From NCBI RefSeq assembly GCF_005222835.1, contig NZ_STGA01000073.1, positions 186,001 to 250,000 of the forward strand: 64,000 nt of DNA. Direction: 5' to 3'. Positions 33,261-42,214 of this stretch are shown here, piece by piece; position 1 is the first letter of the stretch; each line of letters starts with the position of its first letter. Both the position numbers and the translations under genes were made by a program. The notes beneath the pieces were generated by a model. The model did no database searches. It was not told where the DNA came from and worked only from the letters and a program-made list of their open reading frames with translations. This stretch comes from Rhizobium sp. FKY42 (GTDB taxonomy: Bacteria; Pseudomonadota; Alphaproteobacteria; Rhizobiales; Rhizobiaceae).

Positions 33261-33890
33261 ATGAGTTTAGAGACGACGCTGATGACAGCAGCATTGGCCC
33301 TGCTCGCTTTCCTGCTACCATCCGTCGCGGCTAACCTTCTGAGAGATCAATGCATTGCGCGCGGGAAACTGCGCGCAATGCTGTTTTTGCCGGGTCTTTG
33401 GGTCGGCTATCTGCTGGCGGCTGCGGTGGCAATTGGGGCGTTCAGCCTATGCCGCATTTATCTGCCTGCAATGCAGGGTTCATTCGCGTGGATCGGCATT
33501 GCCTTCCTGATGCTCCTTGTCTTCCGGTCGCAGATAAATCGGTTCCGCATCAGGATTGCTGACAACGATAACCTCCCGAACCAGAACACGGCTTCGGCGT
33601 CCTTCCGGCTCGGCTGGCAGGCATTTCGCCCATCCCTGATCTTTGCCCTTTGGGCAGTTCTGCTTCAACTCAGTGATTCTTTAACCAATTCAGCAATATT
33701 GAGCCAGGAAATTGCTCTGCCTCTGGCCGCCGCGGCCCTTGTTGCCCCCCTCATCCAGCTTGCTCTGGCGGAGCGATCGGCACGCAAGCTGCGGGCATTT
33801 CGCAAGGTTTATCAAGCCTCGCACAAGCCTCGCACCCGATTTATTGCAAGCCGCGCAGTCACTGCCGGCTATCGCAAGATTGCCGCTTGA
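33261..33890 (+). CDS. Uncharacterised membrane protein
   Basis: Encodes 209 residues and about five hydrophobic segments (roughly 5-25, 38-62, 72-92, 122-140, 148-170), with a basic C-terminal tail rich in Arg and Lys. GGGGAGG precedes the ATG. I do not recognise the family; size and layout recall LysE-type exporters, but I see no motif that proves it. It follows pfp on the same strand. Confidence 0.7.
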   Translation: MSLETTLMTAALALLAFLLPSVAANLLRDQCIARGKLRAMLFLPGLWVGYLLAAAVAIGAFSLCRIYLPAMQGSFAWIGIAFLMLLVFRSQINRFRIRIADNDNLPNQNTASASFRLGWQAFRPSLIFALWAVLLQLSDSLTNSAILSQEIALPLAAAALVAPLIQLALAERSARKLRAFRKVYQASHKPRTRFIASRAVTAGYRKIAA

Positions 33891-33989
33891 GCGCTTGGAG
33901 CTTGCCGCAATTGTGAACATGCGTTAATGGATTGCGTGGCGGTCACAGACCGGCGGGCTGGAAACAATCATCTTCATGAAAGTGAGACG

Positions 33990-35120
33990 ATGGCGATAAC
34001 CCGATTGATCGGTAAGAAAGCGGTTGTTGCGGCAGCGGTTTGCGGAGCAGTTTCTGGTTGCTCCAGTGTGCAGACAGCATCCAATGCTCCGGCCAAGACG
34101 GAAGTTGCCGCGGCACAGCCGCAAGTGGCTCAGGTCTCAGCATCCCCGGTGAATGGTCAGGCCTCTCCTTCCGGCGCACACACCAGTGTCACGGCCATGA
34201 CAACCAATTCAGGCGCTGCGCAAAAGGGCGGCCGCGTTGGCACAGATCAGATGGCAGCATTGCAGCAGCAGGGACCGGTCGCCGTTCCAGTTGGCATGAC
34301 CACTCAGGTTGCGGAAAAGGGTGGCCGGGTTCACCAGATCGCTCTGCCAACCGGTGCATCCGCCATCAAGGCTCAGAACGACTCTGTCATCGCATCCCTC
34401 GCGGAAAAGCAGCAGCCCTTCCCGGCTGCAGCACATCCGCAGGCTCTTGCGGTTGCGCCAACATCGATCGACAAGAATGGCGGTCTCCAGGCCATCAACA
34501 TGGCAACGGCTGAGCGGAGCGCATCTGCACCCGTCTCATCGCCCGCGGCTCTCACAGCCTCCGCACAAATGGCCCAGGTTGTTCCTGCCGCACTTCCGCC
34601 TGAAATGACGGCAGCCTATACGGCGATCCCGACACCTCGTCCGCGCCTCACGACGTCTACACCGTCGAACATGGTGGCATTCGCCGGTCCTGTTCGTCCA
34701 GGTGCCGGAATGGCAGGCGACTTCTTCCCGCCAGCGCCCGGTGCACCGATCCCGCCAACGGCAGAAGCGAGCACGCCAACGCTCAATGCTCTCATTCGTC
34801 GCTATGCCGGCCTGTACGGCGTGCCGGAATCACTTGTTCACCGCGTTGTTCACCGTGAAAGCAAGTATGACCCGCGCGCCTACAACAAGCGCGGCTATTG
34901 GGGTCTGATGCAGATCAAGTATTCTACGGCAAAGTCGATGGGCTATGCCGGGACGCCGGATGGTTTGCTTGATGCGGAAACCAACCTGAAATACGCGATC
35001 AAATATCTTCGCGGCGCCTGGTTGGTTTCTGAAAACGATTCCGACGACGCGATCAAGATGTATGCGCGCGGCTATTACTACGATGCCAAGCGCAAGGACA
35101 TGCTGGACGTTATCCAGTAA
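33990..35120 (+). CDS. Lipoprotein lytic transglycosylase (SLT family)
   Basis: Encodes 376 residues. A lipoprotein signal ends in VSGC with the cysteine at 24. Residues about 25-270 form a low-complexity Ala/Ser/Thr/Pro region with repeats KGGRV (79-83 and 110-114) and a related KNGGL (162-166). The C-terminal 100 residues are a goose-lysozyme-like SLT domain: SLVHRVVHRESKYDPRAYNKRGYWGLMQI with the catalytic Glu in HRES, and a late AIKMYARGYYYDAKR. It would cut glycosidic bonds of peptidoglycan from the outer membrane. The ATG at 33990 is preferred over 33927 because it begins the signal. Confidence 0.87.
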   Translation: MAITRLIGKKAVVAAAVCGAVSGCSSVQTASNAPAKTEVAAAQPQVAQVSASPVNGQASPSGAHTSVTAMTTNSGAAQKGGRVGTDQMAALQQQGPVAVPVGMTTQVAEKGGRVHQIALPTGASAIKAQNDSVIASLAEKQQPFPAAAHPQALAVAPTSIDKNGGLQAINMATAERSASAPVSSPAALTASAQMAQVVPAALPPEMTAAYTAIPTPRPRLTTSTPSNMVAFAGPVRPGAGMAGDFFPPAPGAPIPPTAEASTPTLNALIRRYAGLYGVPESLVHRVVHRESKYDPRAYNKRGYWGLMQIKYSTAKSMGYAGTPDGLLDAETNLKYAIKYLRGAWLVSENDSDDAIKMYARGYYYDAKRKDMLDVIQ

Positions 35121-35152
35121 GCTTTGGCCAAGTCATATTTTACAGTTTCATC

Positions 35153-35190
35153 CGGCAACCGCTCAATCGAACGGTTGCCGAATTGCTTTT
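35153..35190. terminator. Bidirectional hairpin between convergent genes
   Basis: CGGCAACCG (35153-35161) pairs perfectly with CGGTTGCCG (35172-35180), followed on the plus strand by AATTGCTTTTA. It lies between the transglycosylase stop and the serine hydrolase stop. Confidence 0.65.
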
Positions 35191-35197
35191 ATGGGCC

Positions 35198-36547
35198 TCA
35201 ACGCAGAGCCAGAACGGCCGCCACCAGCGCATTGGGGCTATAGTCGAGCTTTCTGGGCGTCAGCCCCATGCGCAGGATCACGGTGCGCGTAGCGGGAATG
35301 ACGGTGATCGTCTGTCCATCATGTCCCTGAAGCCGGAACCAGCCTGCAGGAATAGAGGTTCCATCCGGCGCCTTCGGAAGCCAGGTCTGCGCTTGTGAAT
35401 ACCGCCCGTCCGAAGCCTTGTTGGGTTTTGCCATCAGCGCGGTGAAACCCTCCGGCAGGATCCGGCTGCCGTTCCAGACACCGTCCTGCGCCAGCAGTAG
35501 GCCAAACCGTGCCCAGTCACGCGCCGTGGCATAGAGATAGGATCCGCCTACGAATGTTCCTGCGGCATCCACCTCCATAACCGCGCTGCTCATGCCAATT
35601 GGGTCAAACAGCGCCTTCTGGGGAAAGCGCAGTGCCTTCGCCATATCGCCCAGATGATCCATCCAAAGACGCGACAACAGCACGGGAGAGCCGGTCGAAT
35701 AAGTGAACACCGTGCCCGGCGGCGCTGCTGCTGGACGCTGCGTCATAAACGACACCATATCCGGCTCTAGATACAGCATGCGCGTCACATCAGATACGTT
35801 GCCGTAATTCTCGTTGAAGGCCAGGCCATCTTCCATGGAAAGAAGGTCGGCAACACGAATGCTTGCGCGGGAATCATTCTTCCACTGAGCAAAGAGACCG
35901 GCATCATCGAGCTTCATCGCGTCCTGCCCCATGGCGATGCCCACAAGTGCCGCATTGACAGTCTTGGTCATGGACCATCCGAGAAGCGGGGTCTGGACAC
36001 TGAACCCCTTCGCATAGCGCTCTCCGACCAGACGGCCATCACGGATCACGACGATCGCCCGCGCGCCGGGACCGGCAAGATCATCGCGAGCAAGAACATC
36101 CTGTACCGCGGGGTCCAATTGCACCGCGCCACCTTGCGGCCACAGGAGAGACGGGTCTGGAGCGGGTTTCGGCGCTTCCGCAATCACCGGCAGTGGAACA
36201 ACCTTCGCGCCTGCGGGAAGAACGCGGCAACCAAGCCCGGCATGATATTCTGCAGTCGTTTCGGCAATGCCGCCTGTGAGCGCGGTCGTCACCGTCTGGC
36301 GCTCCCGGTCGACAGTCGCGCTCATCAGTTTGAGAAGTGGGTGGCCGGGCGCTTGAACATCATCGGCAAGCACCAGATCCGCATCCCGATTGGCGATAAA
36401 GACGTTCGAGCAGATGATCTTGGCTGCGTATCCGGCACCGACGCGCAAAAGTTCCGGCGGGCGGGCATAAAGCCCGGCATATCCGCCCACCAACAGCAAG
36501 ACTACAGCCAAAAAGGTCCACTTCAGTAATCGCTTTAAAAATGTCAC
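35198..36547 (-). CDS. Serine hydrolase, beta-lactamase/class C family
   Basis: Encodes about 449 residues: an N-terminal membrane helix (LKWTFLAVVLLLVGGYAGLY), then a beta-lactamase-fold domain with the SxxK motif S192-M-T-K195 (GWSMTKTVNAALVG). It resembles 6-aminohexanoate-dimer hydrolase (NylB') and esterase-like relatives more than true beta-lactamases. Substrate unknown. The start is GTG at 36547 with GGGAG upstream; the frame extends to 36634 without support. It is divergent from btaA, and the Pho box lies in the shared gap. Confidence 0.85.
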   Translation of the reverse strand: MTFLKRLLKWTFLAVVLLLVGGYAGLYARPPELLRVGAGYAAKIICSNVFIANRDADLVLADDVQAPGHPLLKLMSATVDRERQTVTTALTGGIAETTAEYHAGLGCRVLPAGAKVVPLPVIAEAPKPAPDPSLLWPQGGAVQLDPAVQDVLARDDLAGPGARAIVVIRDGRLVGERYAKGFSVQTPLLGWSMTKTVNAALVGIAMGQDAMKLDDAGLFAQWKNDSRASIRVADLLSMEDGLAFNENYGNVSDVTRMLYLEPDMVSFMTQRPAAAPPGTVFTYSTGSPVLLSRLWMDHLGDMAKALRFPQKALFDPIGMSSAVMEVDAAGTFVGGSYLYATARDWARFGLLLAQDGVWNGSRILPEGFTALMAKPNKASDGRYSQAQTWLPKAPDGTSIPAGWFRLQGHDGQTITVIPATRTVILRMGLTPRKLDYSPNALVAAVLALR

Positions 36548-36584
36548 AACAAACTCCCAATCGTCTTTTGGTGGCCTTTTAGCA

Positions 36585-36602
36585 CCGTCATGAAACTGTA
36601 GC
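36585..36602 (+). promoter_or_regulatory. Candidate Pho box upstream of btaA
   Basis: CCGTCAT-GAAA-CTGTAGC matches the rhizobial PhoB consensus of two CTGTCAT-like 7-mers separated by four bases. A possible -10 (TACAGC, 36613-36618) follows 10 bases after the box, as in PhoB-dependent promoters where the box replaces the -35. The btaA ATG is 49 bases downstream. Confidence 0.65.
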
Positions 36603-36650
36603 AGCCCCCGTCTACAGCCATGTGAATTCCACATGAGGCGGGATTCGCAA

Positions 36651-37898
36651 ATGGCAGAACTGGTACCGGATGCCGGCTTCCTGAAAAACGGGAAGCTGAA
36701 GAACGCATTGCTTCAACACAAGGCGCTTTCCCGAAACGGATTGTCGGAACGCCTCTTTGGTCTGCTATTTTCCGGGCTCGTTTACCCGCAGATCTGGGAA
36801 GACCCGGATGTGGATATGGCCGGAATGGAACTGGCGCCAGGCCACTCCATCGTCTGCATCGGCTCCGGTGGCTGCAACATGCTCGCCTACCTGTCACGCC
36901 ACCCGAATTCGATCGATGTCGTCGATCTCAACCCGCACCATATTGCTCTGAACCGGCTGAAACTGGCCGCCTTTCGCTCTCTTCCTGGACACGCCGACGT
37001 CGTTCGCTTTCTCGCAACCGAAAATGTTTCCGGCAATATCGAAGGTTTCGACAGGGTGATCGCACAAACTCTCGACGCGACCAGCCGCAGCTACTGGCAA
37101 AAACGCCGGTGGAACGGCCAGCGTCGGATCGAAGTGTTCGAGCGCAATATCTACAGGACCGGGCTTCTCGGTCGCTTCATCGCCGTTGGTCATCTATTGG
37201 CACGGCTGCACGGCGTGCAATTGACGGAACTTGCAAATGCCAAATCGCTACGCGAGCAACGCCATATCTTCGATACTCAAATCGCCCCTCTCTTTGACAA
37301 GCCGCTGATCAAATGGCTCACCAGCCGCAAGAGTTCACTCTTCGGCCTTGGCATTCCGCCGCAGCAATATGATGAACTTGCAAGCATTGCGACGGATGGT
37401 TCCATTGCGCCGGTGCTGCGCCAGCGGCTTGAAAAGCTCGCCTGTCATTTCCCTCTGAAAGACAATTATTTCGCCTGGCAGGCTTTCATGCGGCGCTATC
37501 CGTCTGGCGACGAAGGCTCATTGCCGACCTATCTGAAAGCGGAGAACCATGCCGCGATCCGCGAGAATGTGGACCGCGTGCAGGTGCACCATGCCACCTT
37601 TACGGAACTTCTGGCGTCGAAGCCTGCGGACTCGGTAGACCGCTATGTTCTTCTCGATGCACAGGACTGGATGAGTGATCACCAGTTGAACGATCTGTGG
37701 ACAGAGATCTCGCGCACAGCCACTGGCGGCGCACGAGTGATTTTCCGCACAGCGGCTGAAAAAAGCATCATCGAAGGCCGTCTTTCCCCGGCGCTGCGCG
37801 CGCAGTGGACTTACCTGGAAGAGAGATCTCACGCGTTGAACCTTCAGGATCGTTCAGCGATCTATGGTGGCTTCCATATCTATGTGAGGTCGGCGTGA
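36651..37898 (+). CDS. btaA: S-adenosylmethionine:diacylglycerol 3-amino-3-carboxypropyltransferase BtaA
   Basis: Encodes 415 residues of the DUF3419/BtaA family. It transfers the 3-amino-3-carboxypropyl group of SAM to diacylglycerol, giving diacylglyceryl-homoserine, the first step of the betaine lipid DGTS. Recognisable parts: GLLFSGLVYPQIWEDPDVDM, the SAM-binding HSIVCIGSGGCNML and DVVDLNPHHIALNRLKL, and YVLLDAQDWMSDHQLNDLW in the C-terminal half. ATG 36651 is chosen (GGCGGG upstream) over 36633. btaB begins at the stop codon. A Pho box is located upstream. Confidence 0.93.
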   Translation: MAELVPDAGFLKNGKLKNALLQHKALSRNGLSERLFGLLFSGLVYPQIWEDPDVDMAGMELAPGHSIVCIGSGGCNMLAYLSRHPNSIDVVDLNPHHIALNRLKLAAFRSLPGHADVVRFLATENVSGNIEGFDRVIAQTLDATSRSYWQKRRWNGQRRIEVFERNIYRTGLLGRFIAVGHLLARLHGVQLTELANAKSLREQRHIFDTQIAPLFDKPLIKWLTSRKSSLFGLGIPPQQYDELASIATDGSIAPVLRQRLEKLACHFPLKDNYFAWQAFMRRYPSGDEGSLPTYLKAENHAAIRENVDRVQVHHATFTELLASKPADSVDRYVLLDAQDWMSDHQLNDLWTEISRTATGGARVIFRTAAEKSIIEGRLSPALRAQWTYLEERSHALNLQDRSAIYGGFHIYVRSA

Positions 37899-38581
37899 CA
37901 CCCATGGAAACCGTCTCGCAGCCGCTTGGCGACCATGCGCAACGCATGGACCGCATGTACCGCTATCAGCGGCACATCTATGACCTGACACGGAAGTACT
38001 ATCTGCTCGGTCGCGACAGGGCGATCGAACAGCTTCAGGTTCCGGCACACGGCAGTCTTTTGGAGGTTGGTTGCGGCACGGGCCGCAATCTGGTTCTTGC
38101 AAACCGTCACTATCCGCAGGCGCGGCTCTTTGGTCTGGATATATCGACGGAAATGCTGGCCTCGACCACGAAGGCTTTCACGCATCTGGCAAACAAACCA
38201 CAGCTACGCATCGCCGATGCGGCACGGTTTTCCGCGGTAGAATTCGGCGAAGATTCAGGCTTTGATCGGATCCTGATTTCCTATGCGCTTTCGATGATTC
38301 CGGAATGGGAAGCTTCACTCGAGGCGTCTCTCGCCGCACTCAAGCCGGGCGGATCGCTTCACATCATCGATTTCGGCCAGCAGGAGCATCTTCCGGTCTG
38401 GTTCCGCAAAGCGCTTCAGGCATGGTTGAGACGTTTCCACGTCACGCCACGTGCGAACCTGGCGGAAGCGGTCGAGAAAAGATTGGGCCGCTTCAACGCG
38501 GACATGATGATAGAAGGCCTTTATCGAGGCTATGCGTGGCATATCATCATCCGCCGCCGCACCTGTGATGAACCCGGCTGA
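37895..38581 (+). CDS. btaB: Diacylglyceryl-homoserine N-methyltransferase BtaB
   Basis: Encodes about 228 residues, a class I SAM-dependent methyltransferase: SLLEVGCGTGRNLVLANRHYP (motif I), LFGLDISTEML, and DRILISYALSMIPEWEASL. It adds three methyl groups to the homoserine head group, giving DGTS. The YRYQRHIYDLTRKYYLLGRDR start is characteristic of BtaB. The GTG at 37895 overlaps the btaA stop (GTGA) and has GAGG upstream; ATG 37904 is an alternative start. BtaA and BtaB together allow phosphorus-free membrane lipids under phosphate starvation. Confidence 0.92.
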   Translation: MTPMETVSQPLGDHAQRMDRMYRYQRHIYDLTRKYYLLGRDRAIEQLQVPAHGSLLEVGCGTGRNLVLANRHYPQARLFGLDISTEMLASTTKAFTHLANKPQLRIADAARFSAVEFGEDSGFDRILISYALSMIPEWEASLEASLAALKPGGSLHIIDFGQQEHLPVWFRKALQAWLRRFHVTPRANLAEAVEKRLGRFNADMMIEGLYRGYAWHIIIRRRTCDEPG

Positions 38582-38694
38582 GCGACCTCTTGCGCTCATG
38601 AAAAATTTACGACGTTATGGTTAATTAGGAGTGACTGTTCTGTCTTGCTGAGCAAGCCGGAAACGCAACCCTGAGCGCGAACCAGACGGAACCC

Positions 38695-39477
38695 ATGTCT
38701 CGAATTTTGCTTGCCCTTGCGGCCACAGCCCTCGCTCTTTCCGGCTGCACATCCGCCAGCTTCGATCTGATGGAGACGACGGCAATCCGCAAGCCGAAGT
38801 TTCAGGATCTGGATCCGCAGGATTTCGGCAGCAACCATCCGGACCGCCATCAGGTGCATGGTATCGACGTCTCCAAGTGGAACGGCAATGTGGATTGGCA
38901 GGCTGCGAAACGGTCGGGCGTATCCTTCGTGTTTATAAAGGCGACAGAAGGCAAGGACATGATTGATCCGGCCTTCGAGGCAAGTTGGAAGGGCGCGTCC
39001 GCAGCCGGAATTCCGCACGCGCCCTATCACTTCTATTACTTCTGCTCCACGCCGGATGAGCAGGCGGACTGGTTCATCCAGAATGTGCCGCAGCGCGCCT
39101 CGCGTCTCCCACCCGTCATTGACGTGGAATGGAACCCTGCCTCCCCCACATGCAAGACGCGCCCCGATCCGGAGACCGTCCGCAAGGTCATGCAGCGTTT
39201 CATGGATCGGCTGGAAGCGCATTACGGCAAGAAACCCATTATCTACACATCGGTCGATTTCCATCGCGACAATCTGGTCGGGCACTTCCAGGACTATCCT
39301 TTCTGGGTCCGCTCCGTTGCTGCCCATCCGCAGAAGATCTACGATTCACGTCGCTGGTCTTTCTGGCAGTACACGTCGACAGGTGTTGTGCCGGGCGTTC
39401 CGGGCAAGACCGACATCAATGTCTTTTCGGGCTCCGAGAAGAACTGGCATGCATGGGTGGCCTCCGTTTCAAAATAA
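38695..39477 (+). CDS. GH25 lysozyme-like lipoprotein
   Basis: Encodes 260 residues. A lipoprotein signal ends in LSGC with the cysteine at 18. From about residue 52 it is a glycoside hydrolase family 25 barrel: HGIDVSKWNGNVDW (Asp58), GVSFVFIKATEG, HFYYFCS, VIDVEWN (Asp143, Glu145), PIIYTS and FWQYTSTG. GH25 enzymes (Chalaropsis-type lysozymes) hydrolyse MurNAc-GlcNAc bonds. The lipid anchor would place it at the outer or inner membrane. Neighbour to another murein hydrolase, 111 bases upstream of the MltB-like gene. Confidence 0.9.
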   Translation: MSRILLALAATALALSGCTSASFDLMETTAIRKPKFQDLDPQDFGSNHPDRHQVHGIDVSKWNGNVDWQAAKRSGVSFVFIKATEGKDMIDPAFEASWKGASAAGIPHAPYHFYYFCSTPDEQADWFIQNVPQRASRLPPVIDVEWNPASPTCKTRPDPETVRKVMQRFMDRLEAHYGKKPIIYTSVDFHRDNLVGHFQDYPFWVRSVAAHPQKIYDSRRWSFWQYTSTGVVPGVPGKTDINVFSGSEKNWHAWVASVSK

Positions 39478-39588
39478 GGGCTTGAACTGCAACCGGTGAC
39501 CTGTTGTAACGCGGTCAAATTGCGCTCTGCCCTTGTTTGGTCACAAATATTACCGACATGGCGGGGACTGTCCGTACGAGGTTTACCG

Positions 39589-40797
39589 ATGTCCTTTCTC
39601 CTGCTTCGCCGTGCTGCATTCGCTGCTTCACTCACCGCTTTCATGGGCACCGCTGCGCTGGCGCAGGAGGCAAAGCCTGCGGTTGCCTGCGGCGGCGATC
39701 TGGCGGCCTTCCTGAAGGACGTAAAGGCTGAGGCGATCGCCAAGGGCGTACCCGCAGAAGCCGCAGACAAGGCTCTTGCCGGCGCTCAGATCGACCCCAA
39801 GGTTCTTGCGCGCGATCGTGCTCAGGGCGTCTTTCGTCAGACCTTTCTTGAATTCTCGCAGCGGACCGTCAGCCAGGCACGCCTTGATATCGGACGCCAG
39901 AAACTCAAGCAGATGGCGCCAGTGTTTGATCGCGTCGAGAAGGAATTTGGCGTAGCGCCGGGCGTCGTTACTGCCTTCTGGGCCATGGAGACGGATTTTG
40001 GCGCCGTTCAGGGCGACTTCAATACGCGCAATGCTCTCGTTACCCTCTCTCACGACTGCCGCCGCCCCGAAATCTTCCGCAAGCAGCTGATTGCCCTCAT
40101 CGAGATGGTGCAGCATGGCGATCTGGACCCGGCGACCAACACAGGGGCTTGGGCAGGCGAGATCGGTCAGGTACAGATGCTGCCGGACGACATCATCCAC
40201 TACGGGGTCGACGGGGATGGCGATGGTCATATCAACGTCAAGACCAGTTCCGCCGACGCCGTGCTGACTGCGGCAGCCTTCATTAAAGACATGGGCTTCA
40301 AGGCTGGCGAACCCTGGCTCCAGGAAGTCGAACTGCCCGAAAATCTGCCCTGGGAAAAGTCCGGCCTGGGGAATGAAATTCCTGCCTCGGAATGGTTCGC
40401 GCTCGGCGTCAAGCCACGTGATGGAGATACGAAGTTTGGCAATCTCCCGACAGCACTTGTCCTGCCGCAGGGGCGCAAAGGACCGGCTTTCCTTGCCTAT
40501 CCCAATTTCGGCATCTACCTGAAATGGAACCAGTCGTTCATCTACACGACGTCAGCTGCCTATTTCGCCACACGCCTCTCGGGCGCCCCGACCTACATCA
40601 AGGGCAATCCGGAGCCCGGGATGGATGATGCAACGATGAAGGCACTGCAGACGAAGCTCCAGGCCCGTGGTCACGACGTCGGGAAGATCGACGGCATCCT
40701 CGGATCCGGCACGCGCGTGGCAGTTCAAAAGGAGCAACAGCGTCTTGGTCTGTCGGCCGATGGCTGGCCGACTCAATCTTTGCTCGACGCACTCTGA
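39589..40797 (+). CDS. Lytic murein transglycosylase, MltB family
   Basis: Encodes 402 residues: a Sec signal (ending AALAQ about 26), an SLT_2/MltB catalytic domain with the likely catalytic Glu134 (TAFWAMETDFGAVQG), further family blocks (SAYFATRLSGAPTY) and a C-terminal PG_binding_1 domain (MKALQTKLQARGHDVGKIDGILGSGTRVAVQKEQQRLGLSADG). It cleaves peptidoglycan glycan strands in the periplasm. ATG 39589 has GAGGT upstream; the frame begins earlier (39496) without support. Confidence 0.92.
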   Translation: MSFLLLRRAAFAASLTAFMGTAALAQEAKPAVACGGDLAAFLKDVKAEAIAKGVPAEAADKALAGAQIDPKVLARDRAQGVFRQTFLEFSQRTVSQARLDIGRQKLKQMAPVFDRVEKEFGVAPGVVTAFWAMETDFGAVQGDFNTRNALVTLSHDCRRPEIFRKQLIALIEMVQHGDLDPATNTGAWAGEIGQVQMLPDDIIHYGVDGDGDGHINVKTSSADAVLTAAAFIKDMGFKAGEPWLQEVELPENLPWEKSGLGNEIPASEWFALGVKPRDGDTKFGNLPTALVLPQGRKGPAFLAYPNFGIYLKWNQSFIYTTSAAYFATRLSGAPTYIKGNPEPGMDDATMKALQTKLQARGHDVGKIDGILGSGTRVAVQKEQQRLGLSADGWPTQSLLDAL

Positions 40798-40806
40798 AAA
40801 CGAAAC

Positions 40807-40845
40807 GGGCCGCTGAATGTTCTGTCTTCAGCGGCCCTGATTTTT
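40807..40845 (+). terminator. Rho-independent terminator after the MltB-like gene
   Basis: GGGCCGCTGAA (40807-40817) pairs perfectly with TTCAGCGGCCC (40827-40837), then TGATTTTT. A second, weaker stem GTCAC-gaaat-GTGAC with a following T run lies at about 40877-40896. Confidence 0.85.
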
Positions 40846-41088
40846 ACCGACCTCTTGATCTTGCAGCGCAACCAGAGTCACGAAATGTGACGATTTTTAA
40901 CAGTGCAGACGCGATCATTAACGCTTTGCACACCAAAATCGCTAACAAATTTTATAGAGCAAAATCAAACTGCTGATACGTTTAATCAGCACCTTAACCT
41001 GTCGTTCACGCCGCATTGCAGCACATTATTTACTTTGAAACTCAACGCAAATGCCCCATCTTTGACTCGTTAAACCAAGGAGGCAGAC

Positions 41089-41166
41089 ATGGGACGCACC
41101 TATTCCTTCAATGTCCTTCTCGTCGGTGCAGCGTTCGTATTTGTGGCGTCGATGCTATTTATGTGA
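41089..41166 (+). CDS. 25-residue single-helix membrane peptide
   Basis: Sequence MGRTYSFNVLLVGAAFVFVASMLFM in two parts: a short polar head (MGRTYSF) and a hydrophobic helix of about 18 residues. AAGGAGG lies 7 bases before the ATG, a strong ribosome binding site. A good terminator follows at 41311-41348. The coding pattern, strong binding site and flanking signals suggest a real small protein. Function not known. It is too short for standard gene callers. Confidence 0.55.
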   Translation: MGRTYSFNVLLVGAAFVFVASMLFM

Positions 41167-41310
41167 ACTGTCGGCAGGCCGTTGCGGTTCTGCCTAATTG
41201 GATATCGAAACGGGCCTGCGGGCCTATGACTACCTGGAATTGGCTCCTGCATTCAAAGCGCATTCAACGAAAGTGAAACGCTCGGCCCCCGCCGCGCCTC
41301 GCACGTAACA

Positions 41311-41348
41311 AGGCTCAGGCCGCCGCCCCGGCCTGGGCCTTTTCCTTT
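41311..41348 (+). terminator. Rho-independent terminator for the small membrane peptide gene
   Basis: A 12-bp stem (41311-41322 with 41329-41340, one G-U) and 6-base loop run into TTTCCTTT on the plus strand. It overlaps the last codons of metF on the other strand. Confidence 0.65.
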
Positions 41349-42214
41349 GGCAATCGTCCAAGACTCGTCAGAACTGCAGAAACCAGTGGTGCGCGGTTCA
41401 TCGTATAGAGGTGAAACTCATCCAGACCGCGGCGCATCAGATCCTGGATCTGCTCGGCCGCAACTTCGGCGGCTACCTTGGCGCGCTCTTCCGGCTTGTC
41501 GTCCAAGCCCTCAAAACGAGCATCAAGGAAAGAAGGAATGCCCGCACCGCATCGGCTGGCAAAACGCTTGAGCTGCGTCAGGTTCTGGATTGGCATGATG
41601 CCGGGCACGACCGGGATCGAGATTCCGGCTTTGCGCACCTGCTCCAGATAGCGCTCGAAAACATCATTATCGAAGAAGAACTGCGTCAGTGCGCGATCTG
41701 CACCCGCATCCGCCTTGCGCTTCAACATCTCGATATCGGCATGAACGTCCCGGCTTTCAGGGTGCTTTTCCGGATAGGCAGAGACGGAGATTTCGAACCC
41801 ACCTTCCGCCTTCAGGGCCGCAACAAGCGCCGCAGCATTTTCATAGCCATGCGGATGAGGCACATAGGCCGTGCCCACGCCGCTAGACGGATCGCCGCGC
41901 AGGGCGACGATATGCTGCACACCCATCGCCCGAAGCTCATTGATAACGTCATGCGTCTCATCACGGTCGGCATCGACACAGGTCAGATGCGAGGCTGTTG
42001 GCAGATTCGTTTTCGAGATGAGGCGTTCGACCGTCGCAAAGGTAGGCCTTTTGGTCGTTCCACCTGCGCCATAGGTGACCGATACGAATTCCGGCTCGAA
42101 GAGCGCCAGTTGATCCACAGTCTGCCAAAGCTGCTCTTCCATTTCCGGCGATTTCGGCGGAAAGAATTCATAAGACAGGCGAAAATCATGCGCGGGGCGG
42201 ACCGGATGTGTCAT
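41315..42214 (-). CDS. metF: 5,10-methylenetetrahydrofolate reductase MetF
   Basis: Encodes 299 residues, a flavin-dependent TIM-barrel enzyme giving 5-methyl-THF for methionine synthesis. Conserved parts include SYEFFPPKS, FVSVTYGAGGTTK, HLTCVDADRDE, GVQHIVALRGDP and the DRALTQFFFDNDVF segment. Its ATG overlaps the stop of the upstream ArsR-methyltransferase gene (ATGA), so the two are coupled and share its promoter and operator. Confidence 0.95.
   Translation of the reverse strand: MTHPVRPAHDFRLSYEFFPPKSPEMEEQLWQTVDQLALFEPEFVSVTYGAGGTTKRPTFATVERLISKTNLPTASHLTCVDADRDETHDVINELRAMGVQHIVALRGDPSSGVGTAYVPHPHGYENAAALVAALKAEGGFEISVSAYPEKHPESRDVHADIEMLKRKADAGADRALTQFFFDNDVFERYLEQVRKAGISIPVVPGIMPIQNLTQLKRFASRCGAGIPSFLDARFEGLDDKPEERAKVAAEVAAEQIQDLMRRGLDEFHLYTMNRAPLVSAVLTSLGRLPKEKAQAGAAA

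Noticed and set aside
40970-41005. CtrA-like TTAA...TTAA before the small peptide gene
   Set aside because: The spacer is 8 bases instead of 7, and TTAA is common in this AT-rich stretch.
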